Shown here: positions 54,037 through 63,551 of the stretch, one piece after another
How the letters are laid out: each line of letters starts with the position of its first letter
How positions within the stretch are numbered: the stretch's first letter is position 1
Assembly (NCBI RefSeq): GCF_024449095.1
Contig: NZ_CP024628.1
Location: 434,001 to 498,000, forward strand
Length of the DNA: 64,000 bases
Source: Vibrio coralliilyticus
GTDB taxonomy: Bacteria; Pseudomonadota; Gammaproteobacteria; Enterobacterales; Vibrionaceae
Direction of reading: 5' to 3'
Notes under the pieces: generated by a model
Seen by the model: only the letters and a program-made list of their open reading frames with translations
The model's database searches: none
Told to the model about the DNA's origin: nothing
Translations under genes and position numbers: made by a program

Positions 54037-54825
54037 TTGAGAAAATCGGCCAAACACCTTCACCCATCTCTATCAATAGATAAAGCTCCATCAGATGTAT
54101 TTATGAATTTTGAAGCTTTCTTATCCAATACAGAGACGCGAATGCATAGCCACCCATGGGGGCAGGTGCAACTGATCAGTGGTGGTATTCTTGAAATGGA
54201 GGCCGAAGGAACTCGTTTTCTTGCTCCCCCCCATTTAGCCATCTGGGTTCCAGCAGGTGTGATGCACACTAGTTACAACAGAAAGCCACTATCCTACTGT
54301 TCCTTGAATATCGCTCAGGAACTTACTACGCATTTTCCAGACTGTACTAGCTTGATCAAAATTACGCCGATTGTGTCATCGATTGTCGATGACTTTCGTC
54401 AACGAGACATTAATGTTGCCCGAACGGATCAAGATAAGCGTCTTGTGCAAGTTCTTTTAGATCAATTGGCAACTCGTGATACTCAGCATCACTTTTTGCC
54501 TTCTTCAGACAACAAATATCTGGCGAGAATATTGGCGGCAGTAGAAGAGAACCCGATTGATAATACCAGCCTCTCTGAATGGGCAGAGAAGGTTCATACC
54601 ACTGAGCGCACATTAGCACGCCATTGTCAGTCTGAACTGGGAATGAGCTTTACAGAGTGGAGGCTGAGAGTACGTTATCTGTATTCGATGGACTTGTTGC
54701 GCAAAGGGCATTCAGTAAAAGAAGTGGCATTAACCTTGGGCTACAATCAAGCCAGCCCGTTTATCGCAATGTTCAAAAAATACTCCGGGCAAACCCCGGA
54801 GCAGTATAAGAGTAAGCTGTTATAG
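54037..54825 (+). CDS. AraC-family transcriptional regulator, divergent from DMT exporter
   Basis: A regulator of about 262 residues with a cupin-like sensor domain (TRMHSHPWGQVQLISGGILEMEAEG, VPAGVMHTSYN) and a C-terminal AraC double helix-turn-helix (SEWAEKVHTTERTLARHCQSELGMSFTEWRLRVRY and VKEVALTLGYNQASPFIAMFKKYSGQTPEQY). No ATG fits well: I use the TTG at 54037 because AGGAAG lies seven bases upstream. A GTG at 53968 is in frame but has no site, and an ATG at 54101 would cut into the sensor domain. It ends 6 bases inside the convergent M14 peptidase gene. It probably controls the neighbouring exporter. Confidence 0.85.
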   Translation: MRKSAKHLHPSLSIDKAPSDVFMNFEAFLSNTETRMHSHPWGQVQLISGGILEMEAEGTRFLAPPHLAIWVPAGVMHTSYNRKPLSYCSLNIAQELTTHFPDCTSLIKITPIVSSIVDDFRQRDINVARTDQDKRLVQVLLDQLATRDTQHHFLPSSDNKYLARILAAVEENPIDNTSLSEWAEKVHTTERTLARHCQSELGMSFTEWRLRVRYLYSMDLLRKGHSVKEVALTLGYNQASPFIAMFKKYSGQTPEQYKSKLL

Positions 54826-55740
54826 CTTTTTGATTACGAAATCCAATCCTCCTACGATGGCCGCAACTTGAGCGTCGTTACACTCTTCATCGGTCACTTT
54901 CGGGCTATCAGGATAGACTTCAGTAGTCGTGCCGTAAGTGCAGTTGGTTACACCGCCACACAGGCCAAGTTTTACCATCGGGTAGTTGATGACGCCATCC
55001 TGTACAATGGCTGAGCCGATGATTTCGCCTTTTTCATCAGCGGGAGCAATATGAGTCACTTTTCTAACTGACTCAATCACCGCTGCCTGAAACTCAGGTT
55101 GAGGGTTTTCAGTATCACCTACTGTGTAGAAGCCATCAGGAATCATACCTTCGATATACTCAATGCCATCACGTGCGGCCAGGGCAGGTCTGAACTCGGT
55201 TTCATCCGTGTCTGTCGTTTCATGCAAATCAATATGAACTAATACATCTTGTCCTATTGAGGCTACCAGCGCTCTTAGATTGGCGGATTCTTCTGCCGGG
55301 CTGTTTTCATAGAAAGAGCGGTTTGGATCAATCGCTAATGGGTTCCAGCGATTGATGGTCTCATAACCCCATGGGCTGACACATGGTGCGACGATGATGT
55401 TGAAGTGCTCAGCGTATTTTTCCATCTGAGTGTCAGCAAATTTGAGTGCACCATGAACGCCGCTGGTCTCGTAGCCATGAACCCCACCTGTCACCAGAAC
55501 AACGGGTTTTGTACTGTCCCAATTTTTACTTTTAATGCAAAAAAGTGGGTAGCGGCTTGGGTCGTAGGAGAGAGCACCATACTGTTCGATATCGAACCTT
55601 TCTTGTAGGGCTTGAATCTTTGGAACCACTTCTTGTTGGTATTCTCGTTTGATACTGGTTTTTTCACGCCAAGCTTGACGCTCTGATTCTTGCCATTTTT
55701 GGCCTGGTGTTCCGATAGGGTAAGAGTAAGAACTATGCAT
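54820..55740 (-). CDS. M14-family metallocarboxypeptidase-like protein
   Basis: A 306-residue cytoplasmic protein with an M14/AstE-like zinc peptidase fold. GGVHGYETSG supplies the His and Glu ligands, NRWNPLAIDPNRSFYE the arginine/asparagine region, and VHIDLHETTDTDETEF the third zinc histidine. A glutamate in the TEVYPDSPKV segment near the C-terminus is a candidate base. Related enzymes trim C-terminal residues or act as deacylases. The ATG at 55740 (MHSSYSYPIG) is chosen over the frame from 55791. No signal peptide. Physiological substrate unknown. Confidence 0.82.
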   Translation of the reverse strand: MHSSYSYPIGTPGQKWQESERQAWREKTSIKREYQQEVVPKIQALQERFDIEQYGALSYDPSRYPLFCIKSKNWDSTKPVVLVTGGVHGYETSGVHGALKFADTQMEKYAEHFNIIVAPCVSPWGYETINRWNPLAIDPNRSFYENSPAEESANLRALVASIGQDVLVHIDLHETTDTDETEFRPALAARDGIEYIEGMIPDGFYTVGDTENPQPEFQAAVIESVRKVTHIAPADEKGEIIGSAIVQDGVINYPMVKLGLCGGVTNCTYGTTTEVYPDSPKVTDEECNDAQVAAIVGGLDFVIKKL

Positions 55741-55927
55741 TACTTTGCCTATGTTTGTTATGGGATGTGGGCGACAGCATAAAACGCCCATTTTGGGGAA
55801 GCAATCAATATAAGTTCAGCCAATAACCGGGGTGTTGTTATTGACGCATTACTGACGAGAATTCGGTTTAAGTTCGATGTGGTCAATGTTACATTTAGTT
55901 ACATGTCTTATTTCTAAGAGAAAACAA

Positions 55928-56830
55928 ATGGCGGGTGCGAGTCTGTTAACCCTGTTAGATGACATCGCTACGGTGTTGGATGATGTCGCTTTGATGTCCA
56001 AAGTAGCAGCGAAAAAAACTGCTGGTGTACTAGGGGACGATCTGGCGTTGAACGCACAACAAGTATCTGGTGTTGCTGCAGAGCGTGAAATTCCTATCGT
56101 ATGGAGCGTTGCTAAAGGCTCGTTTAGAAATAAATTGATTTTAGTTCCAGCAGCACTCTTGATGAGCTCTATTGCCCCTTGGCTTATTATGCCATTGCTT
56201 CTTTTGGGTGGTTTGTTTCTCTGTTGTGAAGGCGCGGAAAAGCTGGCTGAGAAGCTTTTTCATTCAAATGAAGAAGCTGATACAGGTGATGAATTACCGA
56301 CGGGTTCTGTTGCAGAGTATGAAAAGCATAAAGTGGCAGGCGCAATTAGAACCGATTTTATCTTATCTGCGGAAATTATCGTTATTGCCCTTGGAACGGT
56401 TCAAGGACATTCCATGTTGACCCAAATAATGGTGGTCAGCTTAATTGCGGTTTTAATGACTATTGGTGTTTATGGCCTTGTGGCAGGTATTGTGAAATTG
56501 GATGATCTTGGCTTTTATCTTAACCGTATTTCAAAAGGGACAGGTGTCATGGCATGGATTGGTAGAGGTTTAATTATCTTTGCGCCAAAGTTAATGAAGT
56601 TCTTAACAGTAGTGGGTACTGCCGCGATGTTTTTAGTGGGAGGTGGGATTGTTGTTCACAACGTGCCTGTCGTTCACCATTGGATTGAGCCAGTATTACT
56701 CAATTTGCCAAGTTTAACCTTAGCGAAAGCACTTTTCCCTTCTATTCTCAACGGCCTGATTGGTGTCCTAGCGGGTATGGTGCTTGTACTTCTATGGGGT
56801 GTCATTGGAAAGCTTCTTCGACGTAGTTAG
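55928..56830 (+). CDS. DUF808 family inner-membrane protein (YedI-like)
   Basis: A 300-residue protein starting MAGASLLTLLDDIATVLDDVALMSKVAAKKTAGVLGDDLALNA, the invariant opening of DUF808. About six hydrophobic segments follow, with CCEGAEKLAEKLF in the second loop and LDDLGFYLNRISKG in the third. The family has no assigned function. An in-frame upstream start at 55877 adds residues not found in the family. The gene is followed by a convergent FrnE-type protein after 4 bases. Confidence 0.85.
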   Translation: MAGASLLTLLDDIATVLDDVALMSKVAAKKTAGVLGDDLALNAQQVSGVAAEREIPIVWSVAKGSFRNKLILVPAALLMSSIAPWLIMPLLLLGGLFLCCEGAEKLAEKLFHSNEEADTGDELPTGSVAEYEKHKVAGAIRTDFILSAEIIVIALGTVQGHSMLTQIMVVSLIAVLMTIGVYGLVAGIVKLDDLGFYLNRISKGTGVMAWIGRGLIIFAPKLMKFLTVVGTAAMFLVGGGIVVHNVPVVHHWIEPVLLNLPSLTLAKALFPSILNGLIGVLAGMVLVLLWGVIGKLLRRS

Positions 56831-56834
56831 CCAT

Positions 56835-57491
56835 TTATTCTACATTGTTTTGCTGGTGAGTGATTTCTTGCAGTGCTTCAACCAGCATTTCACTGCTTTG
56901 AGCACCTGAAATTAAGTGTTTGCGATCAATGATGATCGCTGGTACTGCGTTTATTCCAGCTTCAAGCCATTGCTGCTCTGTTGAGGATACGGTCTCTTTC
57001 CAACTCGTGTCTGAAAGTACAGCCTGACAGGTGACTCTATTTAGTCCAAGGGATTCAGCAATATCTAACAAAGTCTCTGTGTCACTCACATCTTTACCAT
57101 CTGTAAAGTAGGCGTGGAACATGGCGATTTCTAGGTCGAGTTGTAATCCTTGCGATTGTGACCAAAGTAAGAGCTGATGCGCTTTCCGAGTATTATAAAT
57201 TCTCATTTCATCTGTGAAATTAAACTCAAACCCCAATTCTTGGCCTAAATCAGTGATGGTTTGACGAGCGGCAATACTCGCTTCTAAAGACGTGCCGTAT
57301 TTATCCGCCAAGTGCTCTCGTAGGTTTTGCCCTTCCGGCTTCATTGCAGGGTTAAGCTCGAATGGGTGCCAGTGAATCTCTGCCTCAATAGTGTCTGATA
57401 GTGTCATTAAAGCTTGCTCCAGTCTTTTGTACCCGATGATGCACCACGGGCAAACCACATCTGACACTATGTCTATCCGAACATTTTTCAT
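56835..57491 (-). CDS. DsbA-family oxidoreductase, FrnE type
   Basis: A 218-residue cytoplasmic thioredoxin-fold protein with the active site CPWC at residues 14-17 and the long helical insert of FrnE/HCCA isomerase-like members. The cis-proline loop is near GINAVPAIIID. There is no signal peptide, so it is not a periplasmic DsbA. FrnE-type proteins act as disulfide isomerases under oxidative stress or as isomerases on small molecules. Terminator not obvious. Confidence 0.87.
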   Translation of the reverse strand: MKNVRIDIVSDVVCPWCIIGYKRLEQALMTLSDTIEAEIHWHPFELNPAMKPEGQNLREHLADKYGTSLEASIAARQTITDLGQELGFEFNFTDEMRIYNTRKAHQLLLWSQSQGLQLDLEIAMFHAYFTDGKDVSDTETLLDIAESLGLNRVTCQAVLSDTSWKETVSSTEQQWLEAGINAVPAIIIDRKHLISGAQSSEMLVEALQEITHQQNNVE

Positions 57492-57698
57492 GATTGACGC
57501 CTTTCTTTACTTACTACTTCATTATAGTGAGTGAGAATAATTAATTTTATAAATAGTTCAAATTCTACGCCTTAGATCTACTACACCCATTCCGCTTTCT
57601 AGGGGGGAAGAAAAAGATTGGCTTGTGTCTATAATGGCAGCCAGCCTTCACCTGCAATCAGTCAGGTGATTATGGAATTTGAGATAAAGGAACAAGAG

Positions 57699-59051
57699 AT
57701 GAACGTTTTTAAAACAGCCAACGTCATTCTTCATGCCTTCGACTGGCCGTACGCATTGGTTGCTCAACGCGCTGATGAAATTACAGCGGCGGGTTATAAA
57801 TCTGTGCTGGTTTCTCCTCCAATGAAGTCTTTAAAACACGCACAGGGTACAAAATGGTGGCAACGCTACCAACCACAGGATTATCGTGTGATTGATAACC
57901 AGCTCGGTGATACACGAAGCTTTAAAGACATGGTTAAAGCGCTGAACCAACGTTCAATTTATGTTTATGCAGATGTGGTTTTTAACCACATGGCGAATGA
58001 ATCACAGAGTAGATTAGACCTTCAGTATCCCGATCAAAGCGTCCTAGAGTCCTATCAGTTAGATACTGACTACTATGAAAATATCAAATTGTTCGGAGAC
58101 TTGTCAGAGCCACTGTTTGTTGAAAACGATTTCGTCGAAGCATTTGGGATTGAAGACTGGCAGGATAAATGGCAAGTCCAAAATGGACGAATTACTGGTG
58201 GTCCTGCCGATCCGGGCTTACCGACCTTGCGTGTTCATGAGCATGTTATCAAGCAGCAGCAGGCATATTTGCGTTCGCTGAAATCTCTTGGTGTGAAAGG
58301 GTTCCGAATTGATGCAGCTAAGCACATGTCACTAGAACATTTGCAAAAAGTGTGGAGTAAAGAGATCTGTGAAGACGTCCATATCTTTGGTGAGATCATC
58401 ACCGATGGTGGCGCTACAAAGCTTGAATATGATTTATTCCTTGAGCCGTTCTTGGCGGAAACTCGCTTGGGTGCTTATGACTTCCCGTTGTTTCAAACTA
58501 TGTTTGATGCATTAGAAGCTAAAGGTAGCTTAAAGAGTTTGGTTAACCCATATTGCTTCGGGCAAGCGCTCTCACAAAGCAGGGCGATTACGTTTGCCAT
58601 AACCCATGACATTCCAAACAATAATGTGTTTGCTAATTTGGTCATGCCAGAAAAAACAGAGTGGTTAGCATACAGCTATATTCTCGGTAGAGATGGTGGT
58701 GTGCCATTGATCTACACGGATCTTGATACTTGTGGGCTGAAAGGCTCTGATGGTCGACCTCGATGGCTGAATGCTTGGAATGATAAGCGGATGACATCGC
58801 GTATTCGTTTTTATAATCTCATGCATGGTAAAACTATGCAGGTGATGGAAGCATCTGACGATCTCTTAATATTTGCTCGTGGTGATGAAGGTATCGTTAT
58901 CATCAATAAATCCAAGCGAACACAGAGAGTACAGATTGCGGTGAGTGGTAAGTGGTTGGATTTACTGTCTGAAGAGCATTACCTTAGTCAACGAGGTACT
59001 ATGAGTATCTCCGTGGCTGGTGAAGAGAGTTTAATGTTAGTTAAGAGTTAA
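57699..59051 (+). CDS. GH13 alpha-amylase-family glycosidase
   Basis: A 450-residue cytoplasmic glycoside hydrolase of family 13. Conserved regions are YVYADVVFNHM (region I), GFRIDAAKHM (region II, nucleophile Asp205), HIFGEIITDGG (region III, acid/base Glu232) and FAITHDIPNNN (region IV, Asp304). Substrates are alpha-glucans or maltodextrins. No signal peptide, so it works on imported or stored glucan. I start at the ATG at 57699, with AAGGA upstream; longer frames from 57618 or 57672 lack that site. Length fits small amylases. No mal genes are beside it. Confidence 0.88.
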   Translation: MNVFKTANVILHAFDWPYALVAQRADEITAAGYKSVLVSPPMKSLKHAQGTKWWQRYQPQDYRVIDNQLGDTRSFKDMVKALNQRSIYVYADVVFNHMANESQSRLDLQYPDQSVLESYQLDTDYYENIKLFGDLSEPLFVENDFVEAFGIEDWQDKWQVQNGRITGGPADPGLPTLRVHEHVIKQQQAYLRSLKSLGVKGFRIDAAKHMSLEHLQKVWSKEICEDVHIFGEIITDGGATKLEYDLFLEPFLAETRLGAYDFPLFQTMFDALEAKGSLKSLVNPYCFGQALSQSRAITFAITHDIPNNNVFANLVMPEKTEWLAYSYILGRDGGVPLIYTDLDTCGLKGSDGRPRWLNAWNDKRMTSRIRFYNLMHGKTMQVMEASDDLLIFARGDEGIVIINKSKRTQRVQIAVSGKWLDLLSEEHYLSQRGTMSISVAGEESLMLVKS

Positions 59052-59053
59052 GA

Positions 59054-59072
59054 GCCCTCCCAGAGGGAGGGC
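59054..59072. terminator. Hairpin between convergent amylase and chemoreceptor genes
   Basis: A perfect 8-base stem, GCCCTCCC / GGGAGGGC, with a 3-base loop. T-runs are poor on both sides, so termination is likely but not certain. Confidence 0.55.
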
Positions 59073-59080
59073 CGAAAATA

Positions 59081-60949
59081 TTACACTTTGAACTTGTTGA
59101 GTATTGCATCTTGTTCGCGGATGTTTTCAGTTTGTGCTTGCATGGCTATGTTGGCATTTTCTGCGGCATCCGCCACTTGAACAGAAAGATCCTTAATTTT
59201 CACTGTGTTGTTGTTAATCTCTTCTGCCACTAAACTTTGTTCTTCTGCTGCAGATGCGATTTGAATGTTCATATCACTGATGGCTTGGATTGCATCACGA
59301 ATACTGTTAAGAGCGGCGTTCGCTTCTTCTGCTCTTAATACCGCGCCACTGGCGGTTTCTTTACTCATATTCATTGCATTGGCGACTGCGGTTGCTCCTG
59401 ATTGCAATTGCTCAATCATGTTTCGAATTTCAGTGGTAGACTCCTGAGTTCTTTGCGCCAGTGTGCGCACCTCATCGGCGACCACAGCAAAACCACGGCC
59501 GGACTCACCAGCACGAGCTGCTTCAATGGCGGCATTCAATGCGAGTAGGTTGGTTTGATCCGCAATGTCATTGATAACTTTCAAAATGGTTTCAATGTTG
59601 TCAGTAGCAGATTCTAATGTTTTCACTTCTTCAACTGCTTCATCGATACGTTGTGACAGTTCAGTGATGGCACCAGTTGTATCGCCAACAACCCGTGTAC
59701 CGACTTCAGTTGCTTCATCAGCCTCTTTTGCTGCCGAAGCTGCGCCTTGTGCATTGTTGGCAACATCACCGGAGGTTGTAGCCATTTCGTGCATGGCTGT
59801 AGCGAGCTGTTCTAACTCTCTCAGCTGATCTTGCATGGCCGCCGCTGATTCTTGTAAGCCCATCGAAGTCATTTCAGACCCACGTAGAATCTCTTCGCCA
59901 ATCGCTTTTGATTGAGTGATTTGCTGTTGAAGCGCACTGGTGAAGGAGTTGAATCCTTCTGCCAATGATGAAAACTCTTGGTCGGTATTGGTGTCGAGGC
60001 GTTGGGTAAGGTCGCCTTCACCTGAAGCTACGTCCTGAATGGCACTGTTGAGGGCGACAAGTGGCCTCATTAGAGCCGTCATCAAGACAAGAAGAATAAC
60101 AATACTGATGATTAGGGCCACGACAGTGTAGATGATGGAACTGTTACGTAGGTCTGCTAGTGACTGATAAGCAATTTCTTCATCGAGGACAACACCGATA
60201 TACCAATCTTCACCAGGCACTTTAGAAAAGTCGAGAGTGTAATCTTTACCGTCAATAGAGACTTGTTGAGGGTCATCTTGGATATTTGTATTACCCAAGA
60301 AATCTTTCATCGGTTTACCATTGAAGTCTGTTTGAGGGTGAGCAATGGTTGTGCCGTCACCTGCGACGATAAACACGTAACCTGCATCAAACAATTGCAC
60401 CTTGTTAACAAGGTCGGCAAGACCTGCCAGGCTAACATCGTAGAAGATAGCACCGATAAACTTGCCGCTGTCTTTGACTGGAGTGGCTATGGAAACCAGA
60501 ATTTCACCTGTCGCAGAATCAGCATAGGGGGCCGTAATAATGAGTTTGCCTGCGTTTTTAGCGTCGATATACCAAGGGCGCGCACGTGGATCCCATGTTG
60601 GTCCGGGATTCCAAGACGGATCGTTATTGATGTTTGAACCATCTTTCTCAAACCCTAATCCAGCTAATAGGAAAGTTTCTTTAACGATGGGACGTGTAAT
60701 GACGGTTTCCATCGCATCCAGATCTAGGTTGGACTCAAGCATACTGGTGGCATAGGTAGCAATCGCTTTTCTACTGTTTATCTCAGCAGCGGTTGTATCT
60801 CTAACGCCATCCACAATCTCGGCGACACTGGAAGTGACTTGAGATTTAATTTCTGTTTGAACGGTGTAGTACTGCTGTAGGGTAAGCAATGTTACTGTGG
60901 CCAGTAAAAGGAGAGAGGATGCTGCCACAATTTTATGGCTGAATTTCAT
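59081..60949 (-). CDS. Methyl-accepting chemotaxis protein with dCache sensor
   Basis: A 622-residue chemoreceptor. Membrane segments are at residues 7-25 and about 275-297. Between them lies a dCache periplasmic sensor with [34 protein letters not shown] and [12 protein letters not shown], a residue pattern (R, W, Y, Y, D) that suits amino-acid binding dCache domains. A HAMP domain is followed by the signalling hairpin with [35 protein letters not shown] at its tip. No NWETF-type C-terminal pentapeptide is present. The likely ligand class is amino acids, inferred from the motif. Confidence 0.92.
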   Translation of the reverse strand: MKFSHKIVAASSLLLLATVTLLTLQQYYTVQTEIKSQVTSSVAEIVDGVRDTTAAEINSRKAIATYATSMLESNLDLDAMETVITRPIVKETFLLAGLGFEKDGSNINNDPSWNPGPTWDPRARPWYIDAKNAGKLIITAPYADSATGEILVSIATPVKDSGKFIGAIFYDVSLAGLADLVNKVQLFDAGYVFIVAGDGTTIAHPQTDFNGKPMKDFLGNTNIQDDPQQVSIDGKDYTLDFSKVPGEDWYIGVVLDEEIAYQSLADLRNSSIIYTVVALIISIVILLVLMTALMRPLVALNSAIQDVASGEGDLTQRLDTNTDQEFSSLAEGFNSFTSALQQQITQSKAIGEEILRGSEMTSMGLQESAAAMQDQLRELEQLATAMHEMATTSGDVANNAQGAASAAKEADEATEVGTRVVGDTTGAITELSQRIDEAVEEVKTLESATDNIETILKVINDIADQTNLLALNAAIEAARAGESGRGFAVVADEVRTLAQRTQESTTEIRNMIEQLQSGATAVANAMNMSKETASGAVLRAEEANAALNSIRDAIQAISDMNIQIASAAEEQSLVAEEINNNTVKIKDLSVQVADAAENANIAMQAQTENIREQDAILNKFKV

Positions 60950-61032
60950 ATTCGCCTTCCTATTTTATCTACAAATATAGAGGATATTTATAGATTTATA
61001 GTTATGAAATGAACAATCAGCCAGTAACTTAA

Positions 61033-61659
61033 TCAAGTTTTCTGCTTTTCACCTCGAATTGTTTTTTCAATTTGTGAATACATTGCTTCATTGCCTTCGA
61101 ACAGCTCGGCAACAACCTGGCGGCGTGATTGTCCAGATTGCATTCGTTTGTAGGCCTCTCGCACGTTCAAAACGAGTTGTTGCTCTGCCAATAGTTTGCT
61201 GTCGATGTTAGGGGCCCATTGGTTTATTTGTTGAGTCAGTTTGCTTTCCTTCAACTGAGGTTTGAAGCTTGAAAGCTCTTCTTGTAAAACAGTAAGGAGA
61301 TTTTTTTTCGCATCGTGTCGATCTTCCATCACCTTTAACCTATTCAATAAAGCGTTTGTGAGCTCATTGAGAGTTACAAAGCCACCTTGTTTAGGGAGGA
61401 ATGAAGTAACACGTGAAGATACTTCAATTTGTTGAACTTGTGTCTGCGGGAAGAAGGTGAGTGCGCACAGGGCATCAAATGGGACCCAAACTGCCTGGCC
61501 CGCTTCAATCGCATATTCTGTTTTACCGAGTTTCAACAGCGTCAGACCTTGCTCGACTTTAAGTAGCATATGCTTGATGCTCTTTTTACGTGGTGTCATA
61601 GTCAGATATTGAAAGTCGCGATAGTCATGCGAAATAGCGTAGTGCATTGAATTGCTCAT
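61033..61659 (-). CDS. Cupin-domain protein with helical C-terminus
   Basis: A 208-residue protein. The first 100 residues resemble the ligand-binding cupin of AraC-type regulators (MLLKVEQGLTLLKLGKTEYAIEAGQAVWVPFDALCALTFFPQTQVQQIEVSSR). The rest is helical (KLLAEQQLVLNVREAYKRMQSGQSRRQVVAELFEG). It is not a recognisable AraC double helix-turn-helix, being too short and lacking the second-helix pattern. It may be a degenerate or reshaped regulator. Function unknown. The ATG at 61659 has only a weak ribosome binding site. Confidence 0.65.
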   Translation of the reverse strand: MSNSMHYAISHDYRDFQYLTMTPRKKSIKHMLLKVEQGLTLLKLGKTEYAIEAGQAVWVPFDALCALTFFPQTQVQQIEVSSRVTSFLPKQGGFVTLNELTNALLNRLKVMEDRHDAKKNLLTVLQEELSSFKPQLKESKLTQQINQWAPNIDSKLLAEQQLVLNVREAYKRMQSGQSRRQVVAELFEGNEAMYSQIEKTIRGEKQKT

Positions 61660-61844
61660 GTTCTTGGGTACTCAAGGGGCGATAAGGTTAACGTTTCTTG
61701 CAGAAAAAACCAACTTAACTCCGACTTTCCACTTAATCGGTGATTTTATTCTGGTCTGACCTTGTTGATTATGAGAGAAGTATAGCTGTCAATCCCCTAA
61801 TCTCTGCGTAGAATAGGCCAGCTTTTTATCAGATGTAATAAGAA

Positions 61845-62957
61845 ATGACTTCTAAAAACGACCCTTTTGTTGAAATCCGTCCTTATAATGACGAAGAAAT
61901 TCCAGCGGCTATCGACCGCCTGATTAACGATGAAGAGTTTATCAGTGCAATTTTACAGCATCGATTTGCTAACCATGCCGGTTGGTTTAAAACGCTGATG
62001 TCACCGATTGTCAAAGTGTACCTCAAAATGAAGTGGTCAAAGCTTAACTCTGTCGAAACCATTCAGATGGAAGTAAAAAAATACCTTGAGCAAACTTTGA
62101 GCACAACAACAAAGGGTGTGACTTATTCGGGACTGGATAAGCTAGATAAAGAAACCTCTTATTTATTTGTGTCCAATCACCGTGACATTGCGATGGACCC
62201 AGCACTGGTGAACTACGGCCTTCATCAGAGTGATCATAAAACGGTTCGTATTGCCATTGGCGATAACCTCTTGAAAAAGCCTTGTGCGACGGAACTGATG
62301 AAGCTTAACAAGAGTTTCATCGTAAAACGTTCGGCGAAAGGCCCACGTGAAATGATGAAAGCGCTAGGCACTTTGTCTAGCTACATCAAACATTCGCTCG
62401 ATACGGGTAACTCTATCTGGATCGCGCAAAAAGAAGGGCGCGCGAAAGATGGTAATGATTTTACCGATCCGGCGATCCTTAAAATGTTCCATGTGGAAGG
62501 GCGTAAGCAGAAAATAGAGTTTTCAGAGTACATTAAATCATTGCGTATCGTCCCGGTTTCTATTTCCTATGAAAATGATCCATGTGATATCGCTAAAGCC
62601 CGTGAGTTATTTGAAAAAGCCACCAGTGGTTCTTACGAAAAAGGCGAATTTGAAGATATTGAAAGCATCATTCAAGGCATTGTAGGTGATAAAGGTCGTA
62701 TACATGTGGCATTTGGTGATGTCATTTATGATGACTTAGAAACACCAGAAGCGTTAGCAGAAGAGATTGATCGCCAGATCCATGACAATTACAAAGTGTT
62801 CCCTATAAATGAGCTGGCTGCAGGTAACGAAAAGGTCGATCAAACAGTCAAAGACATCATGGCCGACAAGCTGAGCCAGTTACCCGAGGGTGCGCAACCT
62901 TACTTAGTGGCAAGCTATGCCAATCCGGTTAAGAATCAAACCGCTAAGACTCCCTAA
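61845..62957 (+). CDS. PlsC-like phospholipid/glycerol acyltransferase
   Basis: A 370-residue cytoplasmic or membrane-peripheral acyltransferase of the LPLAT superfamily. VSNHRDIAMDPALVN is the acyltransferase motif I region, with five rather than four residues between His and the second Asp. FIVKRSAKGPREMM and IWIAQKEGRAKDGND (motif III, E-G) follow, then IVPVSISYENDPCDIAK. It adds acyl chains to lysophosphatidic-type acceptors or related lipids. TAATAAGAA precedes the ATG; the site is weak. It stands alone. Exact acceptor is unknown. Confidence 0.84.
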   Translation: MTSKNDPFVEIRPYNDEEIPAAIDRLINDEEFISAILQHRFANHAGWFKTLMSPIVKVYLKMKWSKLNSVETIQMEVKKYLEQTLSTTTKGVTYSGLDKLDKETSYLFVSNHRDIAMDPALVNYGLHQSDHKTVRIAIGDNLLKKPCATELMKLNKSFIVKRSAKGPREMMKALGTLSSYIKHSLDTGNSIWIAQKEGRAKDGNDFTDPAILKMFHVEGRKQKIEFSEYIKSLRIVPVSISYENDPCDIAKARELFEKATSGSYEKGEFEDIESIIQGIVGDKGRIHVAFGDVIYDDLETPEALAEEIDRQIHDNYKVFPINELAAGNEKVDQTVKDIMADKLSQLPEGAQPYLVASYANPVKNQTAKTP

Positions 62958-63059
62958 GGGTAAAACTATCGCTTAGGTATAAATCTCTAAGCACAAGCTT
63001 CAGTATGTTTAATGCTCAGTTTGTGCTTGAAATTTAGGCTGATTTGCGTTGTTTTTCGG

Positions 63060-63413
63060 TTAGTCTTGCCAAAATACGGATTTAGGATCTTTGTCTACTT
63101 CGCGCATAATCGCCGTCAGATCATGACTTTGCGCAAGGTAAGGATAGGGCAGCCAATTTTCTTCATTGAGTTCGTCAGGCATAAATAGCAGCCAAGAGCT
63201 GCGCTCTTGGTTCCATTGCACCTTGGCAACAGGCATCATGTAATCGCAATGCGCTGAATCAAGCAGAAAATGTTGCTTGATGAATATCACTCCATTATCC
63301 GTTACGTCATAGCTCGCTTTACCTAATTCTGCAGGTAAGCTTTTATTACGCTGTTCACAGATTACCTGCGCGCGGCTTTCTACTTGTTTTTGCAGCAAAC
63401 TGACCAGTCCCAT
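63060..63413 (-). CDS. DUF3024 family protein
   Basis: A 117-residue cytosolic protein of the uncharacterised DUF3024 family: an N-terminal helix (LLQKQVESRAQVICEQRNKSLP), then strands with PVAKVQWNQERSSWLLFMPDE and a C-terminal helix IMREVDKDPKSVFW. No enzyme motif is visible. Monocistronic; divergent from the PstS-like gene. Confidence 0.75.
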   Translation of the reverse strand: MGLVSLLQKQVESRAQVICEQRNKSLPAELGKASYDVTDNGVIFIKQHFLLDSAHCDYMMPVAKVQWNQERSSWLLFMPDELNEENWLPYPYLAQSHDLTAIMREVDKDPKSVFWQD

Positions 63414-63478
63414 ACCGGCTCCATCATTAACGCTAACCTACCCATAGTATGTACAAGAATATGAGGAGTCTGCATAGG

Positions 63479-63500
63479 TTTTCACAAAAATGTCATGTAA
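63479..63500 (+). promoter_or_regulatory. Pho box ahead of the PstS-like gene
   Basis: TTTTCAC-AAAA-ATGTCAT-GTAA gives two half sites 11 bases apart, as in the PhoB pattern CTGTCAT-N4-CTGTCAT (about 4 and 6 of 7). A -10 hexamer, TATGAT, lies 5 bases downstream at 63506-63511, so the box covers the -35 region as in known PhoB-activated promoters. Confidence 0.6.
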
Positions 63501-63551
63501 TCGAAATATGATAGCGCGAGTTTACTTATCCGCATCAGATTGGAGATTATT

